Numbered from the stretch's first letter, positions 1 to 7,672 are shown. The stretch: 18,975 bases of DNA from Natrinema soli (GCF_028618695.1 NZ_JAQIVI010000056.1:1-18975), one strand, 5' to 3'. Translations and numbers: made by a program. The notes: generated by a model not told the origin, from the letters alone.

Positions 1-195
1 GACGAGTTCGGCGGTCTCGCCCGAGTCGGTGAGGTCGACCTGGAAGAACTCCGCCCCCGCGGGCCCGCCGTCGGCGGGGAGCCGCCGGTCGAGGCCGATT
101 ACGTCGTAGCCGTCGGCGAGCAGTCGCTCTACGATCCACCGTCCGGCGCCACCGAGCGCACCGGTGACGACGATGCTCGAGGAGTCTGTGGTCAC
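1..195 (-). CDS. NAD(P)-dependent epimerase/dehydratase family protein, N-terminal fragment (runs off the left edge)
   Basis: The reverse strand reads from a GTG at 195 without a stop to the window edge, giving 65 residues. They form the first beta-alpha-beta unit of an extended SDR Rossmann fold. After a short polar start comes IVVTGALGGAGRWI (residues 8-21), the TGxxGxxG nucleotide-binding motif, then VIGLDRR near 32-38, whose acidic residue at the end of beta-2 suggests NAD(H). The start is supported by a TATA-like element 27 nt upstream, which implies a leaderless mRNA. The gene is divergent from the SDR at 340. Members of this family include UDP-sugar epimerases and uronate dehydrogenases; next to hexuronate genes a uronate dehydrogenase is possible, but the substrate cannot be told from this fragment. 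Family assignment is firm; function is open. Confidence 0.8.
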   Translation of the reverse strand, partial: MTTDSSSIVVTGALGGAGRWIVERLLADGYDVIGLDRRLPADGGPAGAEFFQVDLTDSGETAELV

Positions 196-217
196 GGGCG
201 GACAGTTGGCGGGTGCA

Positions 218-226
218 CTAATGAAA
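218..226 (-). promoter_or_regulatory. TATA-like box of the partial epimerase gene
   Basis: Read on the minus strand this is TTTCATTAG, centred about 27 nt upstream of the GTG at 195. This is the usual archaeal TATA position for a leaderless transcript. No Shine-Dalgarno sequence precedes the start. Confidence 0.45.
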
Positions 227-308
227 CCCACGGAGAGCGGGGCTTCGGCCGGTCGACGTGAGCCACTGTTCAGAGAGTTCTCCCGCTCGCGGGGGTATCC
301 ATAGAAAC

Positions 309-317
309 GCATAAACC
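309..317 (+). promoter_or_regulatory. TATA-like box of the SDR gene
   Basis: GCATAAACC is centred about 27 nt upstream of the ATG at 340. It is the only AT-rich patch in this GC-rich stretch and fits leaderless transcription starting at or beside the ATG. Confidence 0.5.
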
Positions 318-339
318 ACCGGCGGCGGAACACGGCGGC

Positions 340-1110
340 ATGGGTACTGAAACGGGTGCGCCCGTGAGCGTCGACGGAAAGACGGCGGTCGTCATCGGCG
401 GGACGCGAGGGATCGGCCGAGCGATCGCGCTCGGATTCGCCGAGAACGGCGCGGACGTCGTGGCGACGAGCCGGTCACAGGACGCCGTCGAGGACGTGAC
501 GGCGGAACTCCGCGAGCGCGGCGCGACGACGACGGCGGTCACGTGCGACGTAACCGACACCGAGTCGATCGAGGCGCTCCGAGACGCCACGATCGAGGAG
601 GTCGGGGACGTCGATATCCTCGTCAACTCGGCGGGGACGGTCGCTCAGTCCGCCGTGACGGAGATGAGCGACGAGGAGTGGCAGCGGGACATCGACGTCT
701 GCCTCACCGGGGTCTTTCGGGCGTGCCGGGCGTTCGGGCGGGCCATGGACGACGGCAGCATCATCAACATCTCCTCGATGTCAGCCGATCAGGCCCGCGA
801 GGAACGAGCGGCCTACTGCGCCGCGAAGAGCGGCGTCAACGGGCTGACCCGCGCGGTGTCCGCGGACCTCGCGCCGGACGTCCGCGTGAACGCCATCGCT
901 CCCGGGTTCGTCAAGACGGAGATGGCCGGGCCGAAACTAGAAGCGGGGTCGGCGTTCCGCGAGACCGTCGACGAACGGACGCCGATGAGCCGCGTCGCCA
1001 CGCCCGACGAGATGGTCGGCACGGCCATCTACCTCGCGAGCGACGCCGCGTCGTTCACGACGGGCGAGATCGTCACGGTCGACGGCGGCTACGACGACAG
1101 CGCACAGTAG
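340..1110 (+). CDS. SDR family oxidoreductase, probable D-fructuronate (mannonate) reductase
   Basis: A classical short-chain dehydrogenase of 256 residues, the usual family length. Visible motifs are GGTRGIG (20-26, cofactor loop), NSAG (96-99), the catalytic Ser around 146 in NISSMS, and Tyr159-x3-Lys163 in YCAAK. The C-terminus ends in the common (T)GEIVTVDGG segment. It has no signal or membrane segment, so it is cytoplasmic. It converges on uxaC with only 3 nt between the stops, and uxuA lies just beyond. Known glucuronate isomerase pathways need a fructuronate-to-mannonate reductase between UxaC and UxuA. No canonical long-chain UxuB is present here, and SDR-type replacements are known in bacteria. 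The specific role is therefore inferred from neighbours. It could instead be a sugar or sugar-alcohol dehydrogenase. The start at 340 is favoured by TATA spacing; a GTG at 364 is a weaker option. Confidence 0.85.
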   Translation: MGTETGAPVSVDGKTAVVIGGTRGIGRAIALGFAENGADVVATSRSQDAVEDVTAELRERGATTTAVTCDVTDTESIEALRDATIEEVGDVDILVNSAGTVAQSAVTEMSDEEWQRDIDVCLTGVFRACRAFGRAMDDGSIINISSMSADQAREERAAYCAAKSGVNGLTRAVSADLAPDVRVNAIAPGFVKTEMAGPKLEAGSAFRETVDERTPMSRVATPDEMVGTAIYLASDAASFTTGEIVTVDGGYDDSAQ

Positions 1111-1113
1111 TCC

Positions 1114-2481
1114 CTACAGCCCGTAGAGTTCCGTCGGCCGGTCGTACGCCACGTGCTCGACGAGCCGCTCGGCGTTGTCGGAGGGGATCCGTCCCCGCTC
1201 GACCATCTCGCCGACGACGGTCGCGAGCGTTCGGCGGAACATCTCGAACCGGGCGCCGTAGGAGACGACCTTCCGGGAGTCGCTAACCATCCCGGCGTAG
1301 TTGGCGAGCAGGTCGACGGCCGCGACCCGCTCGAGCTGGTTCTCGATCCCGAGCGGACTGTCGTTGAACCACCACGCCGGCCCGATGCTCACGGTGGGGT
1401 AGGTGCGGGCGACGACCGTCGCGCTCGGGTAGTGGGTCGGGTCGAGGGTGTAGAGGACGATCTCCATCTCCCCGTCGAAGGCGTCGAAAAAGTGATCGAG
1501 TCCTGAGACTAGGTCGATGTCCTGCGTCGAGACGTCACCGCCCGCGTTCGGCCCGACGTCCTCGGAGAGGGTATCGCGGTAGTCGCGGACCGCCCCAATG
1601 TGGAGCTGGGTCACCCAGCCGGCCTCGCTGTTCAACTCGCCGACGAACTCCAGCAGGTAGGCCCTGTAGTCGCGGATCTCGGCTTCCTCGAGGCTCGCGC
1701 CGCGCCGCGCTTTCGCGTAAATTTCGCCGGCGCGCTCCTCGCTGACCGGCCGCGATATCGGCTCGGTCCCCATCCCGATGTCGCACGCGACGCAATCGTG
1801 ATCGACGAAGTAGTCGTGGCTCTCCGCGAGAGCGTCGAGGAATCCCTCGAAACCGTCGACGTCGGCGTCGGTCACCGCGTCGAGCTCCGAAACGAACGCC
1901 GACCACTCGGCGGTCTCGATCTTCAGCGCCCGATCCGGCCGCCAGGTAGGGCGGATGTCGACGTCGTCGATCTCGTCCTCGGCCCGCTCGTGGTACTCGA
2001 GTCGCGACGTCGGGTCGTCGCTGCTGCAGAGGACCTCGACGTTCATCTCGCGGAGCACCGCCTGCGGCCGCATTTCCGGTTCGGCGAGTTGCGTCTTCGT
2101 CTCCGCCCAGATCTCGTCGGCGGTGTCCGCGTTCAGGGGTTTCTCGATGCCGAAGCGCCGCTGGAGGTCGAGGTGGACCCAGTCGTAGGTGGGGTTTCCC
2201 GCGAAGTCCGGAAAGACCGCCGCGAGCGCATTCCACTTCTCGCGATTGTCGGCGTCGCCGGTGATCTTTTCCTCGGGGACGCCGCGCTTGCGCATGAGCT
2301 GCCAGACGTAGTGATCGGTCGCACCCTCGACCTCCCAGACGTCGCTCCAGGGCTCGTTTTCGACGACCTCCTCGAGGTCGATGTGGTTGTGCGGGTCGAC
2401 GATCGGGAGATCGGCGATGGCCTCGTAGAGCTCCGCGGCGGCCTCCGTGTCGAGCAGATACCGCTCGTCCATGAATCCCAT
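1114..2481 (-). CDS. uxaC: Uronate isomerase (glucuronate isomerase)
   Basis: A 455-residue protein of the UxaC family (amidohydrolase superfamily), close to the usual length of about 470. It interconverts D-glucuronate and D-fructuronate, or galacturonate and tagaturonate. Diagnostic stretches are DPHNHI (29-34, with metal-site His31 and His33), VTQLHIGAVRD, VLYTLDPTHYPS, GPAWWFNDSP and GMVSDSRKVVSYGARFEMFRR. The frame stays open upstream to 3087, but that extension is Arg-rich antisense to uxuA, and family similarity begins at the ATG at 2481 (MGFMDERYLL). A second ATG at 2472 is also possible. It is 59 nt downstream of uxuA on the same strand, with no clear separate TATA box, so the two are probably cotranscribed. 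It should act in the cytoplasm on glucuronate released by the GH67 enzyme encoded in the window. Confidence 0.95.
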   Translation of the reverse strand: MGFMDERYLLDTEAAAELYEAIADLPIVDPHNHIDLEEVVENEPWSDVWEVEGATDHYVWQLMRKRGVPEEKITGDADNREKWNALAAVFPDFAGNPTYDWVHLDLQRRFGIEKPLNADTADEIWAETKTQLAEPEMRPQAVLREMNVEVLCSSDDPTSRLEYHERAEDEIDDVDIRPTWRPDRALKIETAEWSAFVSELDAVTDADVDGFEGFLDALAESHDYFVDHDCVACDIGMGTEPISRPVSEERAGEIYAKARRGASLEEAEIRDYRAYLLEFVGELNSEAGWVTQLHIGAVRDYRDTLSEDVGPNAGGDVSTQDIDLVSGLDHFFDAFDGEMEIVLYTLDPTHYPSATVVARTYPTVSIGPAWWFNDSPLGIENQLERVAAVDLLANYAGMVSDSRKVVSYGARFEMFRRTLATVVGEMVERGRIPSDNAERLVEHVAYDRPTELYGL

Positions 2482-2540
2482 GGGCGACTCTGTTTCGAGG
2501 GCGGCAATAAAACCTCGGAACGGAACCGCCGCCGGCGCGT

Positions 2541-3494
2541 TCAGGAGCGCGTCTGCTCCAGCAGTCCCTTCATGTACCCGACGGCGAACAGCCGGCCCAT
2601 GTCGGTGTAGCCGGCCTGGGTCTCCTCGCGGTCGCCCTCGCCGAGCATCTTCGGGACGTGATCGGGACGAATCGGGCCGTCGAATCCGACTTCGCGGTAG
2701 GCGTCCATCGCCGCGAGCATGTCGGTCTGTCCCTCCTCGTGCCACGTTTCGACGAACTCCTCGGCGGTCCCTTCCACGTCGCGGAAGTGGACGAAGTGGA
2801 TCCGGTCGCCAAAGCGCCGGACCGTCTCGGGGACATCCGCGCCCATCGCCGAGAAGTTCCCCTGACAGAACGTCAGCCCGTGATTCGGACTCTCGTGAAG
2901 GTCCAGAATCCGCTGGACGTTCTCGACGGAATTGACGAGTCGAGGGACACCGCGAACGGACGCCACCGGCGGATCGTCGGGGTGGAGCGCGAGGTCGACG
3001 CCGGCCTCCTCGGCGACGGGAACGATCTCGTCGAGGAAGTACTCGAGGTTCTCCCACAGTTCCGCCTCGGTGACGTCGACCGGGCACTCCGGCGCGCGTT
3101 CGGACTGTTCGTGGTCGTAGGCCGTGGTTCGGGAGTCACCCCGCAGCGGGACGGCGTCGGACGTGCGGATCACGCCGACCGGGTTCTCCGTCCACACCCA
3201 GGAGTAGACGTCGATACCGACCCGTCCCATGTTTCGAAGCAACTGCTTGACCGTCTCGATCTCCTCGTCGCGGCCGGATCGGCCTAGTACAGTGTTCGTC
3301 ATCGGCGGGCGGTCCTCGACGACCTCGAGCGACAGACCGTGGTCCGCGAACCGGTTCCGAGTCCGGAGTAGCGAGTCGAACGTCCACCACTCCTCTTCGC
3401 CCCAGAAGCGGACGACGGCCGTCGACAATCCGAGCTGTCTGGCGAGCGTCCACCGCCGGTCGGGAGACGGCGGGAGCATCAGCGTCGTGTTCAC
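2541..3494 (-). CDS. uxuA: D-mannonate dehydratase
   Basis: A 317-residue UxuA-family (TIM-barrel) protein that dehydrates D-mannonate to 2-keto-3-deoxygluconate. Visible family motifs are VLGRSGRDEEIE, GIDVYSWVW, the metal-site region ALHPDDPP, FCQGNFS, HFVHFRDVEG, and RPDHVPKMLGE near the C-terminus. It is shorter than the E. coli enzyme (about 394), but the catalytic blocks are all present. The start is a GTG at 3494; a TATA-like box 25 nt upstream makes a leaderless message likely. An internal ATG five codons in is the alternative. It leads the uxuA-uxaC operon and is divergent from the exported GH10 gene, with which it shares a 184 nt promoter region containing palindromic elements. KDG would then enter the haloarchaeal KDG branch encoded elsewhere. 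Confidence 0.95.
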   Translation of the reverse strand: MNTTLMLPPSPDRRWTLARQLGLSTAVVRFWGEEEWWTFDSLLRTRNRFADHGLSLEVVEDRPPMTNTVLGRSGRDEEIETVKQLLRNMGRVGIDVYSWVWTENPVGVIRTSDAVPLRGDSRTTAYDHEQSERAPECPVDVTEAELWENLEYFLDEIVPVAEEAGVDLALHPDDPPVASVRGVPRLVNSVENVQRILDLHESPNHGLTFCQGNFSAMGADVPETVRRFGDRIHFVHFRDVEGTAEEFVETWHEEGQTDMLAAMDAYREVGFDGPIRPDHVPKMLGEGDREETQAGYTDMGRLFAVGYMKGLLEQTRS

Positions 3495-3515
3495 ACGTCC
3501 CCTTCGGTAAGCCCG

Positions 3516-3521
3516 ATAATA
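3516..3521 (-). promoter_or_regulatory. TATA-like box of uxuA-uxaC
   Basis: TATTAT on the minus strand is centred 25 nt upstream of the uxuA GTG, placing transcription start at the start codon. No Shine-Dalgarno match is seen at the start. Confidence 0.5.
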
Positions 3522-3548
3522 GATGTTGTGCGACGCATCGCTGATCGG

Positions 3549-3564
3549 GTGGCACGATTACCAC
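3549..3564. promoter_or_regulatory. Candidate operator in the uxuA/GH10 divergent promoter
   Basis: GTGG and CCAC flank an 8 nt spacer as a perfect inverted repeat. The segment ACGATTACCAC matches 10 of 11 positions of ACGATAACCAC in the palindrome upstream of the binding-protein gene at 14141-14159. It lies upstream of the uxuA TATA box, a position that could suit an activator. A related TAACGAT occurs at 3577-3583. The regulator is unknown, and the functional role is inference. Confidence 0.4.
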
Positions 3565-3633
3565 TGGTAAACCGAGTAACGATCCGGGGAGAGGACTGCA
3601 CGAGCGGAACACACCGGTACCTGTCCCTCACTG

Positions 3634-3640
3634 TTAAATA
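3634..3640 (+). promoter_or_regulatory. TATA box of the GH10 gene
   Basis: TTAAATA is a strong AT-rich match centred about 42 nt before the ATG at 3679. It predicts a transcript starting near 3662 with a leader of roughly 17 nt. The predicted start site falls inside the palindrome at 3661-3671. Confidence 0.55.
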
Positions 3641-3660
3641 ACAAGCTGTGAAACGGTTCA

Positions 3661-3671
3661 GTTACGATAAC
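3661..3671. promoter_or_regulatory. Candidate operator at the GH10 transcription start
   Basis: GTTACGATAAC is a perfect inverted repeat (GTTA, 3 nt, TAAC). It sits between the TATA box and the ATG, over the predicted transcription start. That position could block transcription when occupied. Its ACGATAAC core is identical to the core of the palindrome upstream of the transporter operon. Confidence 0.45.
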
Positions 3672-3678
3672 AATACCC

Positions 3679-5679
3679 ATGACAGAGAATTTTCCCAGCG
3701 GCGAGAGGAGACGACGAACCGTCCTGAAATCGCTCGGCGTCCTCGGCGTTACGGCGGCGGCCGCCGGCCCCGCCGTGACGGCGCAGGAATCGGCCGGCTC
3801 AACCGCGGACTACCATCAGGCGCTTCGGGACGAACTCACCGCCTCGAGCCGCCAACAGAAACAACTCCCGGCGGGGTCGTACGTTTACGGAACGACGGAG
3901 GAGGCGGCGATCGATGCGTTCTCGCTCGAGGGAGGCGGGACGGAGACGGAGATCCAAGTCGACACGGACGCCGTCTCGATCACGAAAGCCGAACGGCTCG
4001 AAATTCCCGACGCCAGCGACGACCCGGCGGAGTACGCGTATCGCGGGGAGATCACCGACCGCTCCTTCGACGAGGGGGAGCTGCTCTTGGCCGTCGCGTA
4101 CGTGCGAAGCGAGTCCGACGATTCCGAAGCGAACGCAGCGTTCGGGTATCGAGACGCGGAGTCAGACGGGATCGCGTCCGGCGACAACTTCGTCCAGCGC
4201 GGCGCGGCTATCGAGCCGAGCGGCGAGTGGATGCGATACTTCTTCCCCATCGAGGTCGACTCGAAACCGGCTGGAACGGACCAGATCCCGACGCTCGAGT
4301 TCCACACCGGCTACGCCGAGCAGACGATCGAGTTCGGAGGGATCGCGCTGTTCGATTACGGTGAGTCGGACGTCTCGCTCGAGACGCTCCCGCCGTACGA
4401 CTACGAGGGGCGGGCCGAGGACGCCGAGTGGCGCGAGGCCGCCCGCGACCGAATCGAGGAGATCCGGAAGACGGACATCGAGGTGGCGGTGCTCGATCCC
4501 GGCGGCCAGCCGATGGACGGGGCGACGGTCGACCTCGAGATGACCGACCACGAGTTCGACTTCGGCAGCGCCGTCTCCGTCGAGCACGTCACCGGCGAGA
4601 GCGAGGACGACGAGCGCTACCGGGAGACGTTCCTCGAGAACTTCAACAGGGCCGTCGTCGAGAACGGGCTGAAGTATCCCGCCTGGGAGGGCGACTGGGA
4701 CATCGACAACGACGCGACCAGAGCGACGCTCGAGTGGCTCAACGAGCGCGACATCCCGACGCGCGGCCACTACCTCCTGTGGGAGGAGTACAACAACGCC
4801 GGCGGCGGGGGCATGAACGTCGACCCCGACCAGTCCGCCGCGGAGATCGAGGCGGAGATTTCAGAAAAAATCGAAAACCACGCCACCGAGTTCGAGGGCC
4901 AGGTCTCCGACTGGGACATGCACAACCACCCGATCTGGCAGTCCAATTTCCGCGACGACGACGAGTTGGGATGGGACGCCGTCGACCGCTGGTGGTCGGT
5001 CGCCGACGAGGCCACGGACGCCGGACTCTACACCAACGAGATGGGTGCCATCGGCGGCCAGTGGCAGCGGAGTCAGTACTACGATTACATCTCCTCCCTG
5101 GTCGAGAACGACTACCCGATCGACGGGATCGGACTCATGGGTCACCACCAGCAGCAGTACAACCAGCTGCTCGACGTCGCGGACATGATCGCCGGCTTCG
5201 ATCAGTTCGCGGAGTTCGGGCTCCCGCTCCTCGTCACCGAGTTCGACATCGAGATTTTCGACCGGCGAAACGCACAGGACGTCGCGGTCCAGGCGGACTA
5301 CCTCCGGGACTTCCTCACGGTGGCGTTCAGCAAGGAAGCCGTGGAAGGCGTCCTCTCGTGGGGCTTCTGGGCGGACGACCACTGGCGGCCGACGGGTGCC
5401 TACTACGATTCCAACTGGAGCCTGCGAGCCCACGGCGAGCAGTTCCGGGAACTCGTCTTCGAGGAGTGGTGGACCGACGAGACCGGCGAAACCGACGACG
5501 ACGGCATCTACACCACACGCGGCTTCAAGGGAAGCTACACGGTCACCGCCGAGAAGGGGGCCCTGTCCGGCGAGACGACCGTCACCGACGACGAGACGGA
5601 ATCGGTGACGGTCGAGCTCACCCCGCCGGGGAAGGGCGACAAGGGTTCGAAGGGGAAGGGCTCGACGGGTAGCAACTGA
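3679..5679 (+). CDS. Exported GH10-family (endo-beta-1,4-xylanase-like) protein with altered acid/base residue
   Basis: A 666-residue exported protein. The N-terminus has a Tat signal (RRRR then TVLKSLG, a hydrophobic Ala-rich stretch and a likely cut after VTAQ near 36). Residues about 60-235 look like a beta-rich carbohydrate-binding-type domain. Residues about 268-290 resemble the lead-in common in modular GH10 proteins. The GH10 barrel follows, about 290-585: FDFGSAV, NFNRAVVENGLK, RGHYLLW, WDMHNHP (412-418), GIGLMGHH, LLVTEFDI and SWGFWADDHW. The nucleophile (E521 in TEFD), the ENGLK Lys, the RGH His and the later Trp are kept. However, the position of the acid/base Glu in WDxxNE is H417, and the Gln of the QGH motif is M487. 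A small beta domain and a Gly/Lys/Ser-rich basic tail end the protein. It is best read as extracellular and xylan-directed; hydrolytic activity is uncertain. Confidence 0.88.
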   Translation: MTENFPSGERRRRTVLKSLGVLGVTAAAAGPAVTAQESAGSTADYHQALRDELTASSRQQKQLPAGSYVYGTTEEAAIDAFSLEGGGTETEIQVDTDAVSITKAERLEIPDASDDPAEYAYRGEITDRSFDEGELLLAVAYVRSESDDSEANAAFGYRDAESDGIASGDNFVQRGAAIEPSGEWMRYFFPIEVDSKPAGTDQIPTLEFHTGYAEQTIEFGGIALFDYGESDVSLETLPPYDYEGRAEDAEWREAARDRIEEIRKTDIEVAVLDPGGQPMDGATVDLEMTDHEFDFGSAVSVEHVTGESEDDERYRETFLENFNRAVVENGLKYPAWEGDWDIDNDATRATLEWLNERDIPTRGHYLLWEEYNNAGGGGMNVDPDQSAAEIEAEISEKIENHATEFEGQVSDWDMHNHPIWQSNFRDDDELGWDAVDRWWSVADEATDAGLYTNEMGAIGGQWQRSQYYDYISSLVENDYPIDGIGLMGHHQQQYNQLLDVADMIAGFDQFAEFGLPLLVTEFDIEIFDRRNAQDVAVQADYLRDFLTVAFSKEAVEGVLSWGFWADDHWRPTGAYYDSNWSLRAHGEQFRELVFEEWWTDETGETDDDGIYTTRGFKGSYTVTAEKGALSGETTVTDDETESVTVELTPPGKGDKGSKGKGSTGSN

Positions 5680-5938
5680 TCACCGCCTGACGTTCGATCA
5701 CTGGACCCTCCCTAGAGGCGAACGGAGATTCGAAACTGATCGACCGCTCCGCGGCCTTCTCCGGCAGTCGACACCGACTGTCGTATTACGACGGATGCGT
5801 CCCCCAAACGCGTTTCGTCGCTCGCCGTAACTTCGCCGCCTGTCCCCCGAACGAAGGGTCTCTCGAGGCGCGCTGTCACGTCGGACCATCACTGTGCGAG
5901 TCGGCATCAAGCACCGCTGGTGAGGCGAGGCAGCCTGG

Positions 5939-6394
5939 TCAGTTCATCGATACCGTCACGTAGCCCGGGAAGTTCAGAATGAGCTTCTGGGTCGTGTCGC
6001 CGAACACGGCCTTCCCGGTCGGGGACCGCTGCTGTCCGATGGTGAAGAGATGGTCGCAGCCGCGTTTCTCGGCGAGGTCGATGATGCGATCGGCATCGGG
6101 CTCGTCGGTGACGTCAGTCACGACGGACCACTCCACATCGACGTCGTCGAGGGCCTCGGCGGCGAGCGAATCGGCGATCTGTTCGGCGATGCCGATTGCT
6201 TCCTCGTCACTGTAATCCTTGTTCTCGATGCGACCGATCTGATCCAGACTCGAGACCGACTCCTCGAACTGCTCCTCGCTGAGCGGCGAGTAGAGGATCA
6301 GGTCGGCGTCCGCGCCGGTCGCGTACGCTGCGGCTTCGCGGAGCAAGTCACTACCGCCATCGCGGTCGTTGAGGACGACTAATGTGTCTTCCAT
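5939..6394 (-). CDS. UspA-family universal stress protein
   Basis: A single Usp domain of 151 residues. It opens with DTLVVLNDRDGGSDLLREAAAYA (beta-1/alpha-1) and ends with an ATP-binding-type stretch, GQQRSPTGKAVFGDTTQKLI, followed by the hydrophobic last strand FPGYVTVSM. The Gly and Ser/Thr spacing resembles the nucleotide-binding G-2x-G-9x-G(S/T) pattern, although the first part reads IGQQRSPTG. A GTG at 6406 would add four residues. The ATG at 6394 is preferred because a TATA box 28 nt upstream places transcription start after that GTG. It is divergent from xacA. No family-based link to xylan use is known, so it may be an unrelated neighbour. Confidence 0.88.
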   Translation of the reverse strand: MEDTLVVLNDRDGGSDLLREAAAYATGADADLILYSPLSEEQFEESVSSLDQIGRIENKDYSDEEAIGIAEQIADSLAAEALDDVDVEWSVVTDVTDEPDADRIIDLAEKRGCDHLFTIGQQRSPTGKAVFGDTTQKLILNFPGYVTVSMN

Positions 6395-6417
6395 GGAGCG
6401 TCTCACGTCCTCGTTCC

Positions 6418-6426
6418 GTATAATAC
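6418..6426 (-). promoter_or_regulatory. TATA box of the UspA-like gene
   Basis: GTATTATAC is centred 28 nt upstream of the ATG at 6394, predicting a leader of only a few nucleotides. Confidence 0.5.
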
Positions 6427-6490
6427 TAAGGCTCGTCTGACGGTCAGCGGGGGACGCCCGTTAGCCGGCTCCGCCGTTCTCCGTTACGGG

Positions 6491-6509
6491 TCGTTCACTA
6501 GACTTTTGC
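6491..6509 (+). promoter_or_regulatory. xacA promoter: weak TATA with a partial operator match
   Basis: CTTTTGC (6503-6509) is centred about 26 nt before the ATG at 6532, a weak TATA at the leaderless position. Directly upstream, 6491-6498 reads GTGAACGA on the minus strand. This is identical to 8 nt of the palindrome in front of the transporter operon (14143-14150). The match is short and may be chance. Confidence 0.3.
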
Positions 6510-6531
6510 TGATTGCGTCGAACTACTTACT

Positions 6532-7620
6532 ATGTCAGTGAGTGACTACGTACGAGGCGTGCGAGAGCGCGACTGGGAGGAACTGGACTCGGGAACGCTC
6601 CGTCTCGCCATGGTCGGACTCGGCTGGTGGACGCGCGAACAGGCGATCCCCGCCGTCGAAAGGTCGGAGTTCTGCGAGACGACCGTCGTCGTTAGCAGGA
6701 CCCACGAGAAAGCCGCGGACGTCGTCGCGACGACGCCGAGCGTCGAGGTCTCGCTCACGTACGAGGAGTTCGCGGAGGGAGAATCGGTTGACGAGTACGA
6801 CGCCGTCTACGTCTGTACCCCGAACGCGCTCCACCTGCCGTACGCAGAGGCGGCCGCCGAGCACGGAAAACCGATCCTCTGTGAGAAACCGCTCGAGGCG
6901 ACGGCCGAGCGCGCCGAGGAACTCGTCGCGGCCACCGAAGACGTCCCCCTGATGGTCGCCTACCGAATGCAGACCGATCCGGGGGTTCGACGGATGCGCG
7001 AACTCGTCGCCGACGGGGCAATCGGCGATCCGGTGGCCGTCCACGGGCACATGGGCCAGCAGATGCTCGACGTCGTCTCCGGCGACCCCGACCAGTGGCG
7101 GCTCGACCCCGACCTCGCGGGGTACGGCGCGACGGTGATGGACCTCGGTATCTACCCGCTCAACACCGCCCGATTCGTCCTCGATGCCGACCCCGTGAGC
7201 GTGACCGCACAGATGCGCTCCGACGACGAGGCGTTCCGAGAGGTGCCCGACCAGCACGCCACCTTCACGATCGAGTTCGACGACGGGACGTACGCCGCCT
7301 GCACGGCGAGCCAGCATGCCTCCCTCTCGGGACACCTCCGGATCGTTGGCACCGACGGCGAGTTGCTACTCGAGCCGACGTTCCTCGGCGAGTCGCCCCA
7401 GACGGTGACCCTCCGGATGGACGGCCGAGAACTGCAACTCGACGACGGTCGGCGCGACGTGTTCGGCGACGAGATGACCGAGGAGTTCGACTACTTCGCG
7501 GACCGCGTCCTCCGAGTGGAACCGATCTCGCCCGACGGCGACCACGCGCTCGTCGATATGCGGGTGCTCGCGGCGATCTACGAGGCGGCCGAGACCGGGA
7601 GTGAAGTGTCGGTTCGGTAA
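6532..7620 (+). CDS. xacA: Gfo/Idh/MocA-family dehydrogenase, probable D-xylose 1-dehydrogenase
   Basis: A 362-residue cytoplasmic oxidoreductase. An N-terminal Rossmann domain carries [11 protein letters not shown] (26-36, cofactor loop) and [13 protein letters not shown], followed by the family CEKP motif (117-120, catalytic Lys119) and MVAYRMQT. The substrate domain has [16 protein letters not shown] (203-211) and a beta-sheet with TASQHASL. The overall sequence, especially [11 protein letters not shown] and [10 protein letters not shown], resembles what I recall of the haloarchaeal NADP-dependent xylose dehydrogenases (XacA of Haloferax, XDH of Haloarcula). These oxidise D-xylose to xylonolactone in the oxidative pentose route. 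This recognition is from memory and not aligned. The location among xylan genes supports it. Other Gfo/Idh/MocA members use other sugars, so glucose or arabinose activity is possible. It is followed by a convergent small gene 52 nt away. Confidence 0.85.
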   Translation: MSVSDYVRGVRERDWEELDSGTLRLAMVGLGWWTREQAIPAVERSEFCETTVVVSRTHEKAADVVATTPSVEVSLTYEEFAEGESVDEYDAVYVCTPNALHLPYAEAAAEHGKPILCEKPLEATAERAEELVAATEDVPLMVAYRMQTDPGVRRMRELVADGAIGDPVAVHGHMGQQMLDVVSGDPDQWRLDPDLAGYGATVMDLGIYPLNTARFVLDADPVSVTAQMRSDDEAFREVPDQHATFTIEFDDGTYAACTASQHASLSGHLRIVGTDGELLLEPTFLGESPQTVTLRMDGRELQLDDGRRDVFGDEMTEEFDYFADRVLRVEPISPDGDHALVDMRVLAAIYEAAETGSEVSVR

Positions 7621-7672
7621 ATGGAACGGATCGAATCGGACTCGGCGATCTATCCGACCACAGTCGTAGTCG

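Noticed and set aside
2482..3087. Upstream extension of uxaC into the uxuA region
   Set aside because: The extra 202 residues are Arg-rich and antisense-frame-like within uxuA. UxaC similarity starts at the ATG at 2481.
4428..5672. Arg-rich plus-strand frame overlapping the GH10 gene (414 codons)
   Set aside because: The composition (Arg, Gly and Pro runs) is that of a shifted frame of a GC-rich gene. The GH10 frame has the family motifs.
5698..5910. Minus-strand frame of 70 codons in the GH10-UspA gap
   Set aside because: It is Arg-rich with no TATA-like element at the right distance and no recognisable motif. I see no gene or structured element in 5680-5938.
5939..6394. UspA-like protein as a dedicated part of the xylan system
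   Set aside because: Usp genes are numerous in haloarchaea and occur in many contexts. Its promoter shows no copy of the palindromic element, so adjacency alone is not enough.
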